64,000 nucleotides of DNA from Opitutaceae bacterium EW11 (GTDB lineage: Bacteria; Verrucomicrobiota; Verrucomicrobiia; Opitutales; Opitutaceae): assembly GCA_003054665.1 (NCBI GenBank), contig QAYY01000013.1:124001-188000 (forward strand), given 5' to 3'. Below, in pieces: positions 53,830-61,733 of this stretch. Numbering within the stretch: position 1 is the stretch's first letter; every line of letters starts with the position of its first letter. The notes below the pieces were generated by a model that saw only the letters and a list, made by a program, of their open reading frames with translations, made no database searches and was not told where the DNA came from. The position numbers and the translations under genes were made by a program.

Positions 53830-55706
53830 CAGGCGCTCAACCTCCGCCGGTTGAGAAAGGCGATCAACACCGCAAGGCTCCAGACGCGCGACCACTCGCG
53901 CGGATCGTCGTTGGCCAGAAAACCGCGCCAGCGTGCCTGGACGGCTTCGGTATTGAAAAAGCCACTGCGGGCAACCGATGCCTCCGCGAAGGTTTCGTCG
54001 AGGAACGGCCGGAGCGGTCCCCTCATCCAGAGCGCGAACGGAAGCGTGAAGCCCTGCTTCGGCCGCTGCGCCGCGCCGGCGGGCAGAATGTCGGCGACCG
54101 CCTCGGCGAGCGCAGCCTTCGGTTTGGTGCCGTGGATCTTGAAACGCTGGGGCTGGTGCCAGAACCACTCGAGCAGCGGCCGGTCGACGAAGGGCACCCG
54201 GAGTTCGAGCGAGTGGCGCATGCTCATCACGTCGCTGTCGCGCAGCAGCACGTCCGCCATATAGGTGCGGAATTCCCAGGCGCTGATGACGGAAAACGGG
54301 TCCTGTCCGTCGAGCTCGACGGCGAGGTGCTCGAGTTCCGCGTGCCAGGCGAACGACGTCGGTTCCCGAAGAAGCGCCTGACGCGCGGGTTCGGCCAGGC
54401 TGCGCCGCTGGAGAGCGGCCAACTCCTGGAGGTTGCGCCCGTGTTCGAGGAGATCCGCCAGTTTTTCCGCCCGCGAGTCGCCCCGGCGGAGCCGGCGCAG
54501 CACGGCCGACCTGAAGCCGGCCGGAAGCGCGCGCCAGAGCGGCATCAACCGAGCAAGCCGAGGAGTGGCTCGAAACCAGGGATAGCCGCCGAACAACTCG
54601 TCACCGCCCAGCCCGGAGAGGGCCACCGTGACACCGCCGGCCTTTGCGAGGCGGCTCGCGTAGTACGTGTTGACGGCGTCGCCCGTCGGCTGGTCGAGGG
54701 CGTCGAGAATCATGTCGAGGTCGGCGGCGACATCTTTCCCCGTGAGAATCGAGTGCCGATGGGCCGTGCCGAAGTGCCTTGCGGCGGCCGCCGCCTGCGA
54801 CACCTCGGAGTATTCGGTTTCCTCAAAGCCGATGGAAAACGTCTTCAGTTCCGCCCGGTGCTGGCGCGCCATGAGGCCGACGATCGCGATCGAGTCGAGC
54901 CCGCCGGAGAGGAAGGCTCCCACGGGAACGTCGGCCAGGCAGTGCGCGCGAATGGTATCGTCGAGACGGCGCCGAAGCTCGGATACAAACTCGCCGCGAG
55001 TGGCGCTGGCTTCGATCCGAAGCGCGGAGGCGTCGCGGAAACTCCAATACGTGCGAACAGTCATCCGGCCGTTGCGCCAGACGGCGCATTCGCCGGGCCG
55101 GAGGCTGCGCACATCGCGGTAGAAAGTCCGGGGCGCGGAGGGCGCGAGGTAGGCGAGGCTGTCGCTGACAGCCAGCGGATCCACGCGCGAGGTTACGGCC
55201 CCCGATGCGAGCAGGCTCCGTATTTCGGAGGCGAATACCAGACCGCCTTCCGTCGCGGCGTGGTAGAGCGGCTTGATCCCGAATGGGTCGCGGGCGAGGA
55301 AGAGCGTTTCTTCGCGTGCGTCCCAGACGGCGAAGGCGAACATGCCGCGGAGTTCGTGCAGGCAGCGGTCGCCCCATTGGGCGTAGGCGGCGAGCAGCAC
55401 CTCGGTATCGCACTCGGTGGCGAAAGCATGCCCCAGACTGGCGAGCGATCGGCGGAGTTCGCGGAAGTTGTAGATCGCGCCGTTGAAAACGAGGTGGAAC
55501 CGGCCGTCCGCCGTGCTCATCGGCTGCCGTCCGTGCGCCGGATCGAAAATCGCGAGCCGGCGCATGCCGAGTGTCGCGGGTCCCCAATTCCCCACGCCGT
55601 CGTCGTCGGGTCCGCGATGCGCCATGGCCGAGCACATGCGCCCGACCGCTTCGCGCCGGGCTTCGGTGGAGCGGCCCGCGTGAACGAAACCGGCTATGCC
55701 GCACAT
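53829..55706 (-). CDS. asnB: Asparagine synthase (glutamine-hydrolysing)-like protein
   Basis: 625 residues. The N-terminal class II glutaminase starts MCGIAGFVHAG, with Cys2 as nucleophile, and contains HRGPDDDG and FNGAIYNFRELR. The synthetase domain has the PP-loop SGGLDS at 267-272 (GAFLSGGLDSIAIVGL) and LSGLGGDELFGGYPWF. Classic AsnB makes asparagine. Homologues inside polysaccharide operons may instead amidate a uronic acid or amino sugar, as in exosortase-linked clusters. This is the first gene of the 22-gene operon, with a 333-base upstream gap. Which role applies cannot be read from the sequence. Confidence 0.88.
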   Translation of the reverse strand: MCGIAGFVHAGRSTEARREAVGRMCSAMAHRGPDDDGVGNWGPATLGMRRLAIFDPAHGRQPMSTADGRFHLVFNGAIYNFRELRRSLASLGHAFATECDTEVLLAAYAQWGDRCLHELRGMFAFAVWDAREETLFLARDPFGIKPLYHAATEGGLVFASEIRSLLASGAVTSRVDPLAVSDSLAYLAPSAPRTFYRDVRSLRPGECAVWRNGRMTVRTYWSFRDASALRIEASATRGEFVSELRRRLDDTIRAHCLADVPVGAFLSGGLDSIAIVGLMARQHRAELKTFSIGFEETEYSEVSQAAAAARHFGTAHRHSILTGKDVAADLDMILDALDQPTGDAVNTYYASRLAKAGGVTVALSGLGGDELFGGYPWFRATPRLARLMPLWRALPAGFRSAVLRRLRRGDSRAEKLADLLEHGRNLQELAALQRRSLAEPARQALLREPTSFAWHAELEHLAVELDGQDPFSVISAWEFRTYMADVLLRDSDVMSMRHSLELRVPFVDRPLLEWFWHQPQRFKIHGTKPKAALAEAVADILPAGAAQRPKQGFTLPFALWMRGPLRPFLDETFAEASVARSGFFNTEAVQARWRGFLANDDPREWSRVWSLAVLIAFLNRRRLSA

Positions 55707-56039
55707 GACTCAAAACGCCGCGGCGATTCGGCGCGCGGAAGAGAGGGATGGGGCGAGGAGGATGAGGAGGCGATCAAGTCGGGATCGGCGCGTGGGGTTG
55801 ACGTAAAAGCACCGCATCGAGCGGCTTATGGCAATCATCGGATCGCTGCGGCGGGAGTTGAGCGCGATCCCCCGGCGAGTTTCACGGGATTCGCCGCGGC
55901 CCGAGCGGGGCCGTCGAAGTGGCTGGTTGCTCATCAACGGGTGAGCCGTGTTCCCGGCCGGCCGACAGACCCGGCTGCGATCCGTGTCGCGATCCGTCGG
56001 TACGAGACGAAGCGCGGCGGCGATCCAACCGGGGCGGCG
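55707..56039. other. Upstream region of the polysaccharide operon
   Basis: These 333 bases separate asnB from the DJ-1/PfpI gene on the same strand. Short frames here have no family sequence and are not called. Because all the genes below it are packed together, this is the likeliest site for the main operon promoter. I could not identify a convincing -35/-10 pair, a JUMPstart/ops element, or a terminator for the gene upstream. Confidence 0.5.
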
Positions 56040-56579
56040 TCAGGCGCAGATCGCCTTGGCGACCTCGCGGGCCTTTTCGTCGGAGATCAGCAGTGCGACC
56101 AGCTTGAGACCGAAGTCGAGCGCGGTTCCGGCGCCCCGTGACGTCACGATCTTGCCGTCCACGACCACACGTTCGTCGGCGAGGATGTGCGGCAGTTCTT
56201 TGGCCACCGAGAAATGAGCGGTGTAGCGACGGTTCTCGAGCAGCCCGGCGGCATTGAGCACGGTCGGCGCCGCGCAGATGGCGGCAACGAGCCGTCCGGC
56301 GTCGGCTTGGGCGCGAGCGAGCGAAGCCACCCGCGGATCCGAGCGCAGGTTGATCACGCCGGGGCCGCCCGGCAGGAAGATCAGGTCGAACGTCTTTTTT
56401 GCCACGGCAGCGAGCGACGTCTCGGCATGCAGAATCATCCCGGTGCGACCCGCGACGTGGATGTTTTCAGTCAGAGAAGCGATGGTGACTTCGGCGCCGG
56501 CGCGGCGGAGCAGGTCGATGGGCGTAACCGCTTCGATTTCCTCAAAACCCTCTGGCAAAATCGTCAGGACCGTTGGCAT
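56040..56579 (-). CDS. DJ-1/PfpI family protein
   Basis: 179 residues, MPTVLTILPEGFEEIEAVTP. The glutamate of the EEIE segment (about residue 15) and the nucleophile-elbow cysteine of LVAAICAAPTVLNAAG (about residue 100) form the conserved DJ-1 pair. LIFLPGGPG is the strand before the elbow. Members act as protein/nucleotide deglycases, chaperones or stress sensors. YajL-like bacterial proteins are the closest by length. It points away from the divergent NAD-epimerase gene, whose ATG is 18 bases beyond its start. Confidence 0.88.
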   Translation of the reverse strand: MPTVLTILPEGFEEIEAVTPIDLLRRAGAEVTIASLTENIHVAGRTGMILHAETSLAAVAKKTFDLIFLPGGPGVINLRSDPRVASLARAQADAGRLVAAICAAPTVLNAAGLLENRRYTAHFSVAKELPHILADERVVVDGKIVTSRGAGTALDFGLKLVALLISDEKAREVAKAICA

Positions 56580-56597
56580 GCTGCGAAGCTATCCAAG

Positions 56598-57503
56598 ATG
56601 AGCGACGATGCACTCGGAATTTTCACCGGAAAGCATTTGGTCGTCTTCGGGGCTGGGTACGTCGGCGGCGCGGTGGTGGGCGCGGCTCTCCGCTGCGGGC
56701 TCCGCGTCACCGCCCTGACGCGCAACGCCGACGTTGCTTCGCGGCTGCGCGCCGCGGGGGCGGCGACGGTCGTCGCCGAACTCCAGTCGTCCGCCTGGCA
56801 TGCGGAACTGCTCCCGGCCGATCTCGTGGTGAACTGCGTCAGCTCGGGCGGGGCGGGGGAGGCGGGCTATCGCACGAGTTACGTCGAGGGCATGCGTTCG
56901 ATTTCCCGCTGGCTGGCGTCGCGCCGGCCCGCGGAGGCTTTCCTCTACACCAGCAGCACTTCGGTGTATCCGCAGAATGGAGGCGTGGTCGACGAAACGG
57001 CGCCGACCGAAGCGGCCGCGGGCAACGCGCGAATCCTTCTCGAGGCGGAGGACCTTGTGCGTAACCTCGCCGCCGAACGACTGGCGCGACGTTCCGTTGT
57101 CCTGCGGCTCGCGGGAATCTACGGACCGGGCCGCCATTATTTGTTGGACCAGCTGCGGCAGGGCGGAGCGCCCTTTCCGGGCGGGGGAGCGCATCGGCTG
57201 AACCTGGTCTATCTCGACGACATCGTGAGCGCCGTGGGCCGGGCGCTGGCGGCGTCGCGAGAGACCTTCGATACGTTCAATGTCGTTGACGACGCTCCGA
57301 CTCCGAAAGCGGAGGTGGTGCGCTGGCTGGCCGATCGGATTGGCGTGCCGTATCCGGGGTTCTCCGGGGTGGAGGCCGTGGCGGGACGGCGTCCCAATCC
57401 CCCGGATCGCGCGATCAGCAACGCGAAAGCCAAACGCGTCCTGGGGTGGTCGCCGCGTTTCTCCGATTTCCGGGCTGGCTACGAAACCATACTTGGAGCT
57501 TGA
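56598..57503 (+). CDS. NAD(P)-dependent epimerase/dehydratase family protein
   Basis: From the ATG at 56598 it is 301 residues. The Rossmann motif VVFGAGYVGGAVVGAA begins near residue 15, and a serine-rich strand YTSSTSVYPQNGGVVDE holds the conserved Tyr of the SDR-extended family. RLAGIYGPGRHYLLDQL and LNLVYLDDIVSAVGRAL follow. It lacks a perfect YxxxK motif that I can see, so it may be a non-catalytic or atypical member such as the YeeZ-like proteins. Its role in sugar metabolism is unproven. A divergent pair with the DJ-1 gene. Confidence 0.75.
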   Translation: MSDDALGIFTGKHLVVFGAGYVGGAVVGAALRCGLRVTALTRNADVASRLRAAGAATVVAELQSSAWHAELLPADLVVNCVSSGGAGEAGYRTSYVEGMRSISRWLASRRPAEAFLYTSSTSVYPQNGGVVDETAPTEAAAGNARILLEAEDLVRNLAAERLARRSVVLRLAGIYGPGRHYLLDQLRQGGAPFPGGGAHRLNLVYLDDIVSAVGRALAASRETFDTFNVVDDAPTPKAEVVRWLADRIGVPYPGFSGVEAVAGRRPNPPDRAISNAKAKRVLGWSPRFSDFRAGYETILGA

Positions 57504-57587
57504 AGAATTCCCGCTCTTGCGAGCGACTTGTCGCCCCACGGTTACCCCACACGCACTCTCAAAACCTCCTCAACCCTCCACACCACC

Positions 57588-57896
57588 ATGGCCGGCGTAG
57601 GCAAGCTCCTCAAACAAGCGCAGAAAATGCAGCGTCAGATCGAGACGCTCCAAACTCAGCTCGAAGCCAAGGAATTCGACGTCACCAGCGGCGGCGGTGC
57701 GGTGAAGGTGAAGATCAACGGCGCGGGCAAGTTCGTCTCCCTGACCCTCGATCCCGAGTTTCTGAAGGAAGACGCCAAGCTCGTTTCCGACACGATTCTC
57801 GCTGCGATCCAGGACGGCGCAAAACAGGCCAAGGAGTACAACGACTCCGAAATGCAGAAGGTCACGTCGGCCTTCCAGATGCCTGGGCTGTTTTGA
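57588..57896 (+). CDS. YbaB/EbfC family nucleoid-associated protein
   Basis: 102 residues from the ATG at 57588 (MAGVGKLLKQAQKMQRQIET). The N-terminal coiled-coil-like helix and the central ITG-type core FDVTSGGGAVKVKINGAGKF, then ISLTLDPEFLK-like sequence, are the family marks. YbaB proteins form small DNA-binding dimers and are usually found between dnaX and recR. Here recR is 173 bases downstream, but dnaX is replaced by the epimerase gene. A longer frame from 57528 adds 20 residues without family character. Confidence 0.92.
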   Translation: MAGVGKLLKQAQKMQRQIETLQTQLEAKEFDVTSGGGAVKVKINGAGKFVSLTLDPEFLKEDAKLVSDTILAAIQDGAKQAKEYNDSEMQKVTSAFQMPGLF

Positions 57897-58069
57897 TCGG
57901 CCGGACGATTTAGCCCGGAGAGCGTGGGTCCGGTCGCAGGCCCGTATCCACCCGCTGAGGCGACGGTCGGGATTCCGGCGGGAAGCTTTGCCAGATTCCG
58001 GACTTTGCGCAGGTATGTGGCCGACCCGGTGCACGGCCGGTATAGCTCTGCCGCCCACTCGATTTTCCC

Positions 58070-58663
58070 ATGACCCCCGCGTTTGAAAAGCTGCAGAAGC
58101 AGTTGAAACAGCTGCCGGGGCTTGGATTTCGCTCCTCGGAGAGGATTGCGCTCCACCTTCTGGTCGAGAAGCCGGCGAAGCTCCGCGAACTGGTTCAAGC
58201 GCTCGAAGAAGCGTCGGTGTCGGTGCGTCGCTGCAGTCGCTGCGGCAATCTCGCCGAGGGCGAACTTTGCGCCATCTGTGCCGACGCCAAGCGCGATCCT
58301 TCGCTCGTCTGCGTGGTGGAGCATGTGCCCGATCTCGTGGCGCTGGAGCGCTCGGGCGCCTACCGCGGCGTGTACCATGTACTCCACGGAAAGCTCTCCC
58401 CGATCCAGGGCGTAGCGCCCGAAGATTTGAATCTCCCCGCGCTGCTGAAACGTGCGCAGTCTGGCGAAGTGAAAGAGCTGATACTCGCACTCTCCAACGA
58501 TGTGGAAGGCGAAGCGACCTGCCACTACATCACCCAGCACCTCCCTGCAGCCGGGGTGAAGGTCACCCGGATCGGCTTCGGCCTGCCGAGCGGCGCCGGG
58601 GTGCTGTATGCCGACTCGGTGACGCTGAAAAGCGCGCTCGAAGCGCGTCGCGAGTACTCGTAA
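58070..58663 (+). CDS. recR: Recombination mediator protein RecR
   Basis: RecR works with RecO/RecF to load RecA at gaps. The 197-residue protein has the helix-hairpin-helix LPGLGFRSSERIALHLL near residue 15, a C4 zinc finger (Cys55, Cys58, Cys67, Cys70) and a Toprim domain starting VCVVEHVPDLVALERSG (residues 80-96). The C-terminal segment is TRIGFGLPSGAGVLYADSVT, matching the family. Start ATG at 58070. It follows ybaB as in most bacteria. Confidence 0.97.
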   Translation: MTPAFEKLQKQLKQLPGLGFRSSERIALHLLVEKPAKLRELVQALEEASVSVRRCSRCGNLAEGELCAICADAKRDPSLVCVVEHVPDLVALERSGAYRGVYHVLHGKLSPIQGVAPEDLNLPALLKRAQSGEVKELILALSNDVEGEATCHYITQHLPAAGVKVTRIGFGLPSGAGVLYADSVTLKSALEARREYS

Positions 58664-58701
58664 GCCGGCACGCGGCACCACGCGTGCGGGTGCCGGCGGG
58701 C

Positions 58702-58953
58702 TCAGCGCTCCTCGGACTCCTCGCCGCCGTCGCTCTCTGCGCCTTCGCCGTGCGAGGCCTCGAAGAACCCCTCCTCCTCGAGCACCGCCATCACGCCGTC
58801 GATCACAGCCGTGCGATCACGACCTGAGAGGGTCGCATGATGGAGCGTGATCATCTCCGAGATCGCTGCGCGAGCCTGCTCGCGCGACGTGACGCCTTCC
58901 AAGAATTCGTCCGCCTGGTTGGCCAACTGGTCGATGATGGATTTGGGGTGCAT
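58702..58953 (-). CDS. Small acidic protein downstream of coaD, unknown function
   Basis: 83 residues from the ATG at 58953. It begins MHPKSIIDQLANQADEFLEG and is predicted mostly helical, ending with a run of Glu, Ser, Gly and Asp (EGAESDGGEESEER). No family is recognised. It lies 28 bases after coaD on the same strand, so it is likely cotranscribed. The reading frame is supported by GC-rich codon use rather than by homology, and it converges with recR. Confidence 0.6.
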   Translation of the reverse strand: MHPKSIIDQLANQADEFLEGVTSREQARAAISEMITLHHATLSGRDRTAVIDGVMAVLEEEGFFEASHGEGAESDGGEESEER

Positions 58954-58981
58954 GACGTGAGCCCCTGCCAAACGCGACGTG

Positions 58982-59476
58982 TCAGTGGAGCGGCGCTCCG
59001 GCGGCGAACGCGCGTTTCAGCGCCTCGGCGACGTTGGGAGGTACAAAATTGGATACGTCGCCCCCGTAGCGTGCAACCTGTTTGACCAGATTGGAGGACG
59101 TGTAGGAGTACGCCTCGTTGGGCATGACGAAGATCGTTTCGATGGCCGGCTCGAGATGCCGGTTCATCAGGGCCATGTTGAACTCGAACTCGAAGTCGGA
59201 GAGGGCGCGCAGGCCGCGGATGATCGCGATCGCCTTCTGTTTCATCGCGAAGTCGACCAGCAGGCCGTCGAAGGTCGCGAGGCTCACGTTGGGGAGGTCA
59301 GAGACGTTGGGCCGGATCATGTCGAGCCGCTGCTCGGCGGAAAACAGCGGCCCTTTGCCCGGGTTCGGCGCGATCGCGATGGTCACGCGCTCGAAGAGGC
59401 GCGAAGCGCGGGAGAGGACGTCGAGGTGTCCGTAGGTGATCGGGTCGAAGGTCCCCGGATAGATGCAGTGGCGCAT
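58982..59476 (-). CDS. coaD: Phosphopantetheine adenylyltransferase
   Basis: CoaD makes dephospho-CoA from 4'-phosphopantetheine and ATP. The 164-residue protein has the nucleotidyltransferase motif YPGTFDPITYGHLDVLSRA (TxGH at residues 14-17), IIRGLRALSDFEFEFNMAL near residue 90, and the second signature SYTSSNLVKQVARYGG near residue 128. Length is that of the family. Its start lies 142 bases from the divergent pgsA start. Confidence 0.97.
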   Translation of the reverse strand: MRHCIYPGTFDPITYGHLDVLSRASRLFERVTIAIAPNPGKGPLFSAEQRLDMIRPNVSDLPNVSLATFDGLLVDFAMKQKAIAIIRGLRALSDFEFEFNMALMNRHLEPAIETIFVMPNEAYSYTSSNLVKQVARYGGDVSNFVPPNVAEALKRAFAAGAPLH

Positions 59477-59618
59477 AGCTCGAAAGGATTCTTGCTCGCT
59501 CGTGAATTCTCCGTCGTGATCGCGCCTTTGAGAGTGCGACGACCAGCCGAAGCACGATCATGAATAACCCCGGAATGACGAGAAACTTTTCCAACGGTGC
59601 GATGACGCTCGGCCTCGC

Positions 59619-60206
59619 ATGAACCTGCCGAATATCATCACGCTGTCCCGCATCCCGATGATGTTCCTTATCGTCGGCCTGATGTACTGCCGCTTCACGG
59701 GCGCGGCCACGCTGGCGTTCGTGTTGTTCATCGTCACGGCCATCGGCGATTGGCTCGACGGCTATCTCGCGCGGAAGCGCGGCCAGATCTCCAATTTCGG
59801 CAAGTTCATGGACGCCCTGACCGACAAGGTTCTCGTGATCGGAATCATGGTCGCGCTGGTGGAGCAGCAGATGATCCAGCTGGTCTGGGTGCTGATCGTG
59901 CTCGTGCGCGAGTTCATGATCTCGGGAATGCGCATGATGGCGGCGAGCAAGGGTGTGGTCGTGGCCGCCGAGCGCGGCGGAAAACTGAAGACGGTGATCC
60001 AGCTGATCGCGATCGGCGTGCTTCTCTTCGTTCCGGCGGTGCGCACCGACGTCGCGCGGTGGACGGACATCGAATTCGACACCTACGCGGAATCGCTCCA
60101 GCACCTCGGTCTGGTGCTGTTCATCGTGGCGACCGCGTTGACCGTAAGCTCCGGCACCAGCTACGCGCTGAAGTACAGGCAGGTCTTCGGCGAGATCTCG
60201 AAATGA
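59619..60206 (+). CDS. pgsA: CDP-diacylglycerol--glycerol-3-phosphate 3-phosphatidyltransferase
   Basis: PgsA makes phosphatidylglycerol phosphate. The 195-residue protein has about five membrane helices and the CDP-alcohol phosphotransferase motif with Asp44, Asp47, Gly48, Ala51, Arg52, Gly61, Asp65 and Asp69 (GDWLDGYLAR, then GKFMDALTDK). The start MNLPNIITLSRIPM is the family N-terminus. It overlaps pgpA by ATGA, so the synthase and the phosphatase that acts on its product are translated together. Confidence 0.96.
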   Translation: MNLPNIITLSRIPMMFLIVGLMYCRFTGAATLAFVLFIVTAIGDWLDGYLARKRGQISNFGKFMDALTDKVLVIGIMVALVEQQMIQLVWVLIVLVREFMISGMRMMAASKGVVVAAERGGKLKTVIQLIAIGVLLFVPAVRTDVARWTDIEFDTYAESLQHLGLVLFIVATALTVSSGTSYALKYRQVFGEISK

Positions 60207-60745
60207 GCCTCGGCCATCCGATCTGGCCCCGCTTCCTCCCGTCGTCGGTGGTGCTGAACTGCGCGCGTCTCGGGCCGATCGGCCGCGCTCGCCACGCCCC
60301 GGGTACGTGGGGCTCGCTGGCCGGCTTGGTTTACCAGCTGGTCGTTTTTCACCCACTGGCGACGTCGCTGCGCGGGCAGGCGGTGCTGCTCGTCCTTGTG
60401 GCGATTGGACTCTGGTTTGCCGTTGCGATCTGCGCCGAGGCGGAGTTTCGGATCGGGCGGCGGGATCCGGGCGAGATCATCCTGGACGAATTTGTATCCA
60501 TGCCGCTGTGTTTTCTGGGTTGGCCGGCGATGCTCGTCGGACCCTGGCAACGCTGGCCGATCGTGGTGTTTGTCGCGGGCTTCGCGATATTCCGCCTGTT
60601 CGACATCACAAAGCTGCTCGGCATCAAAAAACTCCAGGACCTGCCTGGTGGGCTTGGCGTGGTGATGGACGACGTTGCCGCCGCGCTCCTGACCTGCGCC
60701 GTGATGCACGGGATTGCGGCGGGATTTAGGTATTACGCTGCCTGA
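60203..60745 (+). CDS. pgpA: Phosphatidylglycerophosphatase A
   Basis: It removes phosphate from phosphatidylglycerol phosphate. From the ATG at 60203 it is 180 residues, with the GxxPGTWGS motif (ARHAPGTWGSLAG), RRDPGEIILDEFVSMPLCF and the C-terminal LPGGLGVVMDDVAAALLT, all PgpA marks. Three to four membrane helices are predicted. It overlaps pgsA by 4 bases. The last 34 bases of the gene (from 60712) are duplicated downstream as part of a 186-base tandem repeat. Confidence 0.93.
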   Translation: MSLGHPIWPRFLPSSVVLNCARLGPIGRARHAPGTWGSLAGLVYQLVVFHPLATSLRGQAVLLVLVAIGLWFAVAICAEAEFRIGRRDPGEIILDEFVSMPLCFLGWPAMLVGPWQRWPIVVFVAGFAIFRLFDITKLLGIKKLQDLPGGLGVVMDDVAAALLTCAVMHGIAAGFRYYAA

Positions 60746-60771
60746 GTCGCTGGCCGCCTAAGGAAGAATGT

Positions 60772-60846
60772 AGAATGGTGAATGCAGAATGGGGCGGGAA
60801 GCCACCGGACCGAGGAGCCGGCTCCCGATTCTGCATTCTTCATTCT
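60772..60846. repeat. Palindromic GAATGC element, copy 1
   Basis: AGAATGGTGAATGCAGAAT (60772-60790) is the inverse of ATTCTGCATTCTTCATTCT (60828-60846) with two mismatches. The interior is G+C rich with GAGCCGGCTC, itself a palindrome. The element belongs to the same word family as 22235-22370. Confidence 0.85.
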
Positions 60847-60957
60847 TAATTCCGCATCAGGTTTTTGCTCTGTCAGCGGAGCAAAAAACCGCAGCGCGAT
60901 TGCGGCGGGATTTAGGTATTACGCTGCCTGAGTCGCTGGCCGCCTAAGGAAGAATGT

Positions 60958-61032
60958 AGAATGGTGAATGCAGAATGGGGCGGGAAGCCACCGGACCGAG
61001 GAGCCGGCTCCCGATTCTGCATTCTTCATTCT
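60958..61032. repeat. Palindromic GAATGC element, copy 2
   Basis: The same element as 60772-60846, base-identical, carried by the second unit of the tandem duplication (arms 60958-60976 and 61014-61032). Confidence 0.85.
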
Positions 61033-61042
61033 TAATTCCGCA

Positions 61043-61486
61043 TTAGGTTTTTGCTCCGGTCTGTCGGAGCAAAAACCGCATCGCGGCGTGATAGCCTTCG
61101 AAGCCGAGGCCGGTGATGACGCCGATGCAGGCGGGGGCGGTGAGGGACTGGTGACGAAACTCCTCCCGCTTGTAGATGTTCGAAATGTGAACCTCGACGG
61201 TCGGGAGGTGCGCGCCCATCAACGCGTCGCGGACGGCCACGCTCGTGTGGGTCAGCGCTCCCATGTTGATCACGAGCCCGTCGACCTTGGCGTCGGCCAA
61301 GCTGGCGATCTTGTCGATCAACGCGCCTTCGTGATTCGATTGGAAAAACTCCAGCTTCGCCACCTTCCCGAACTCCGCCCGGAGCTGGTTCTCCAAGTCG
61401 GCGAGGGTCTCGGATCCGTAGACTTCGGGCTCGCGTTTGCCGAGGCGATCGAGGTTCGGTCCGTTGAGGATGGCGATGGTCTTCAT
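61043..61486 (-). CDS. aroQ: Type II 3-dehydroquinate dehydratase
   Basis: AroQ makes 3-dehydroshikimate in the shikimate pathway. From the ATG at 61486 it is 147 residues (a TTG at 61492 is less likely). It begins MKTIAILNGPNLDRLGKREP, with the catalytic tyrosine in PEVYG (residue 23) and the histidine in VEVHISNIYKREEFRHQS (residue 99). NHEGALID and INMGALTHTSVA are conserved substrate contacts. The 3' end lies in the second unit of the 186-base duplication. It is not next to other aro genes. Confidence 0.95.
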   Translation of the reverse strand: MKTIAILNGPNLDRLGKREPEVYGSETLADLENQLRAEFGKVAKLEFFQSNHEGALIDKIASLADAKVDGLVINMGALTHTSVAVRDALMGAHLPTVEVHISNIYKREEFRHQSLTAPACIGVITGLGFEGYHAAMRFLLRQTGAKT

Positions 61487-61549
61487 GGGCAAGTGCGGCG
61501 GAAGCTAGCGGGAAAACCGGCCCCTGGGAAGGCGGGAGAGGGGAGGAAA

Positions 61550-61581
61550 GGGCTGAAGGACTGAAGGGCTGAACGGCTGAA
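61550..61581. repeat. Octanucleotide tandem repeat, [G/C]G[G/A]CTGAA
   Basis: Four consecutive octamers, GGGCTGAA, GGACTGAA, GGGCTGAA and CGGCTGAA, lie in the 247-base gap between aroQ and the NIF3 gene, behind a GGGAGGAAAG stretch. No reading frame uses them. The rest of the gap shows nothing recognisable. Confidence 0.75.
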
Positions 61582-61733
61582 GGAAGCGGAATTCGCTGCT
61601 CGGGGGGGACTGGCCATGGGCCGGTGTTTTCTAGCGGCTCGGGGGCGGGCCCGCATTCAGGCACGGCCCAAGGCCGGCGAATCGCGGCGAGCTTTGGCTG
61701 ACCAATTATCGCGACTATGGGGCCACCGTGCCG

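Larger units (their letters stand above)
60712..61083. repeat. 186-base tandem duplication spanning the pgpA-aroQ junction
   Basis: Bases 60712-60857 are identical to 60898-61043 (146 of 146). After one mismatch the copies stay recognisable, with a 1-base indel, to about 61083. The unit is therefore the 3' end of pgpA, the intergenic palindrome and the 3' end of aroQ. Copy 1 keeps the intact pgpA end and a degraded aroQ end. Copy 2 keeps a pgpA remnant and the intact aroQ end. This is the pattern of a recent tandem duplication. Confidence 0.97.

Noticed and set aside
54132-56141. A 669-codon plus-strand open frame opposite asnB and its upstream region
   Set aside because: It is antisense to the clearly real AsnB-like protein, has no family motif, and is typical of third-position-GC shadow frames in high-GC DNA.
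58664-58697. GCCGGCAC/GTGCCGGC stem between recR and the small acidic gene
   Set aside because: Only 8 bp with an 18-base loop and no T tract on either strand; possible convergent terminator but unsupported.
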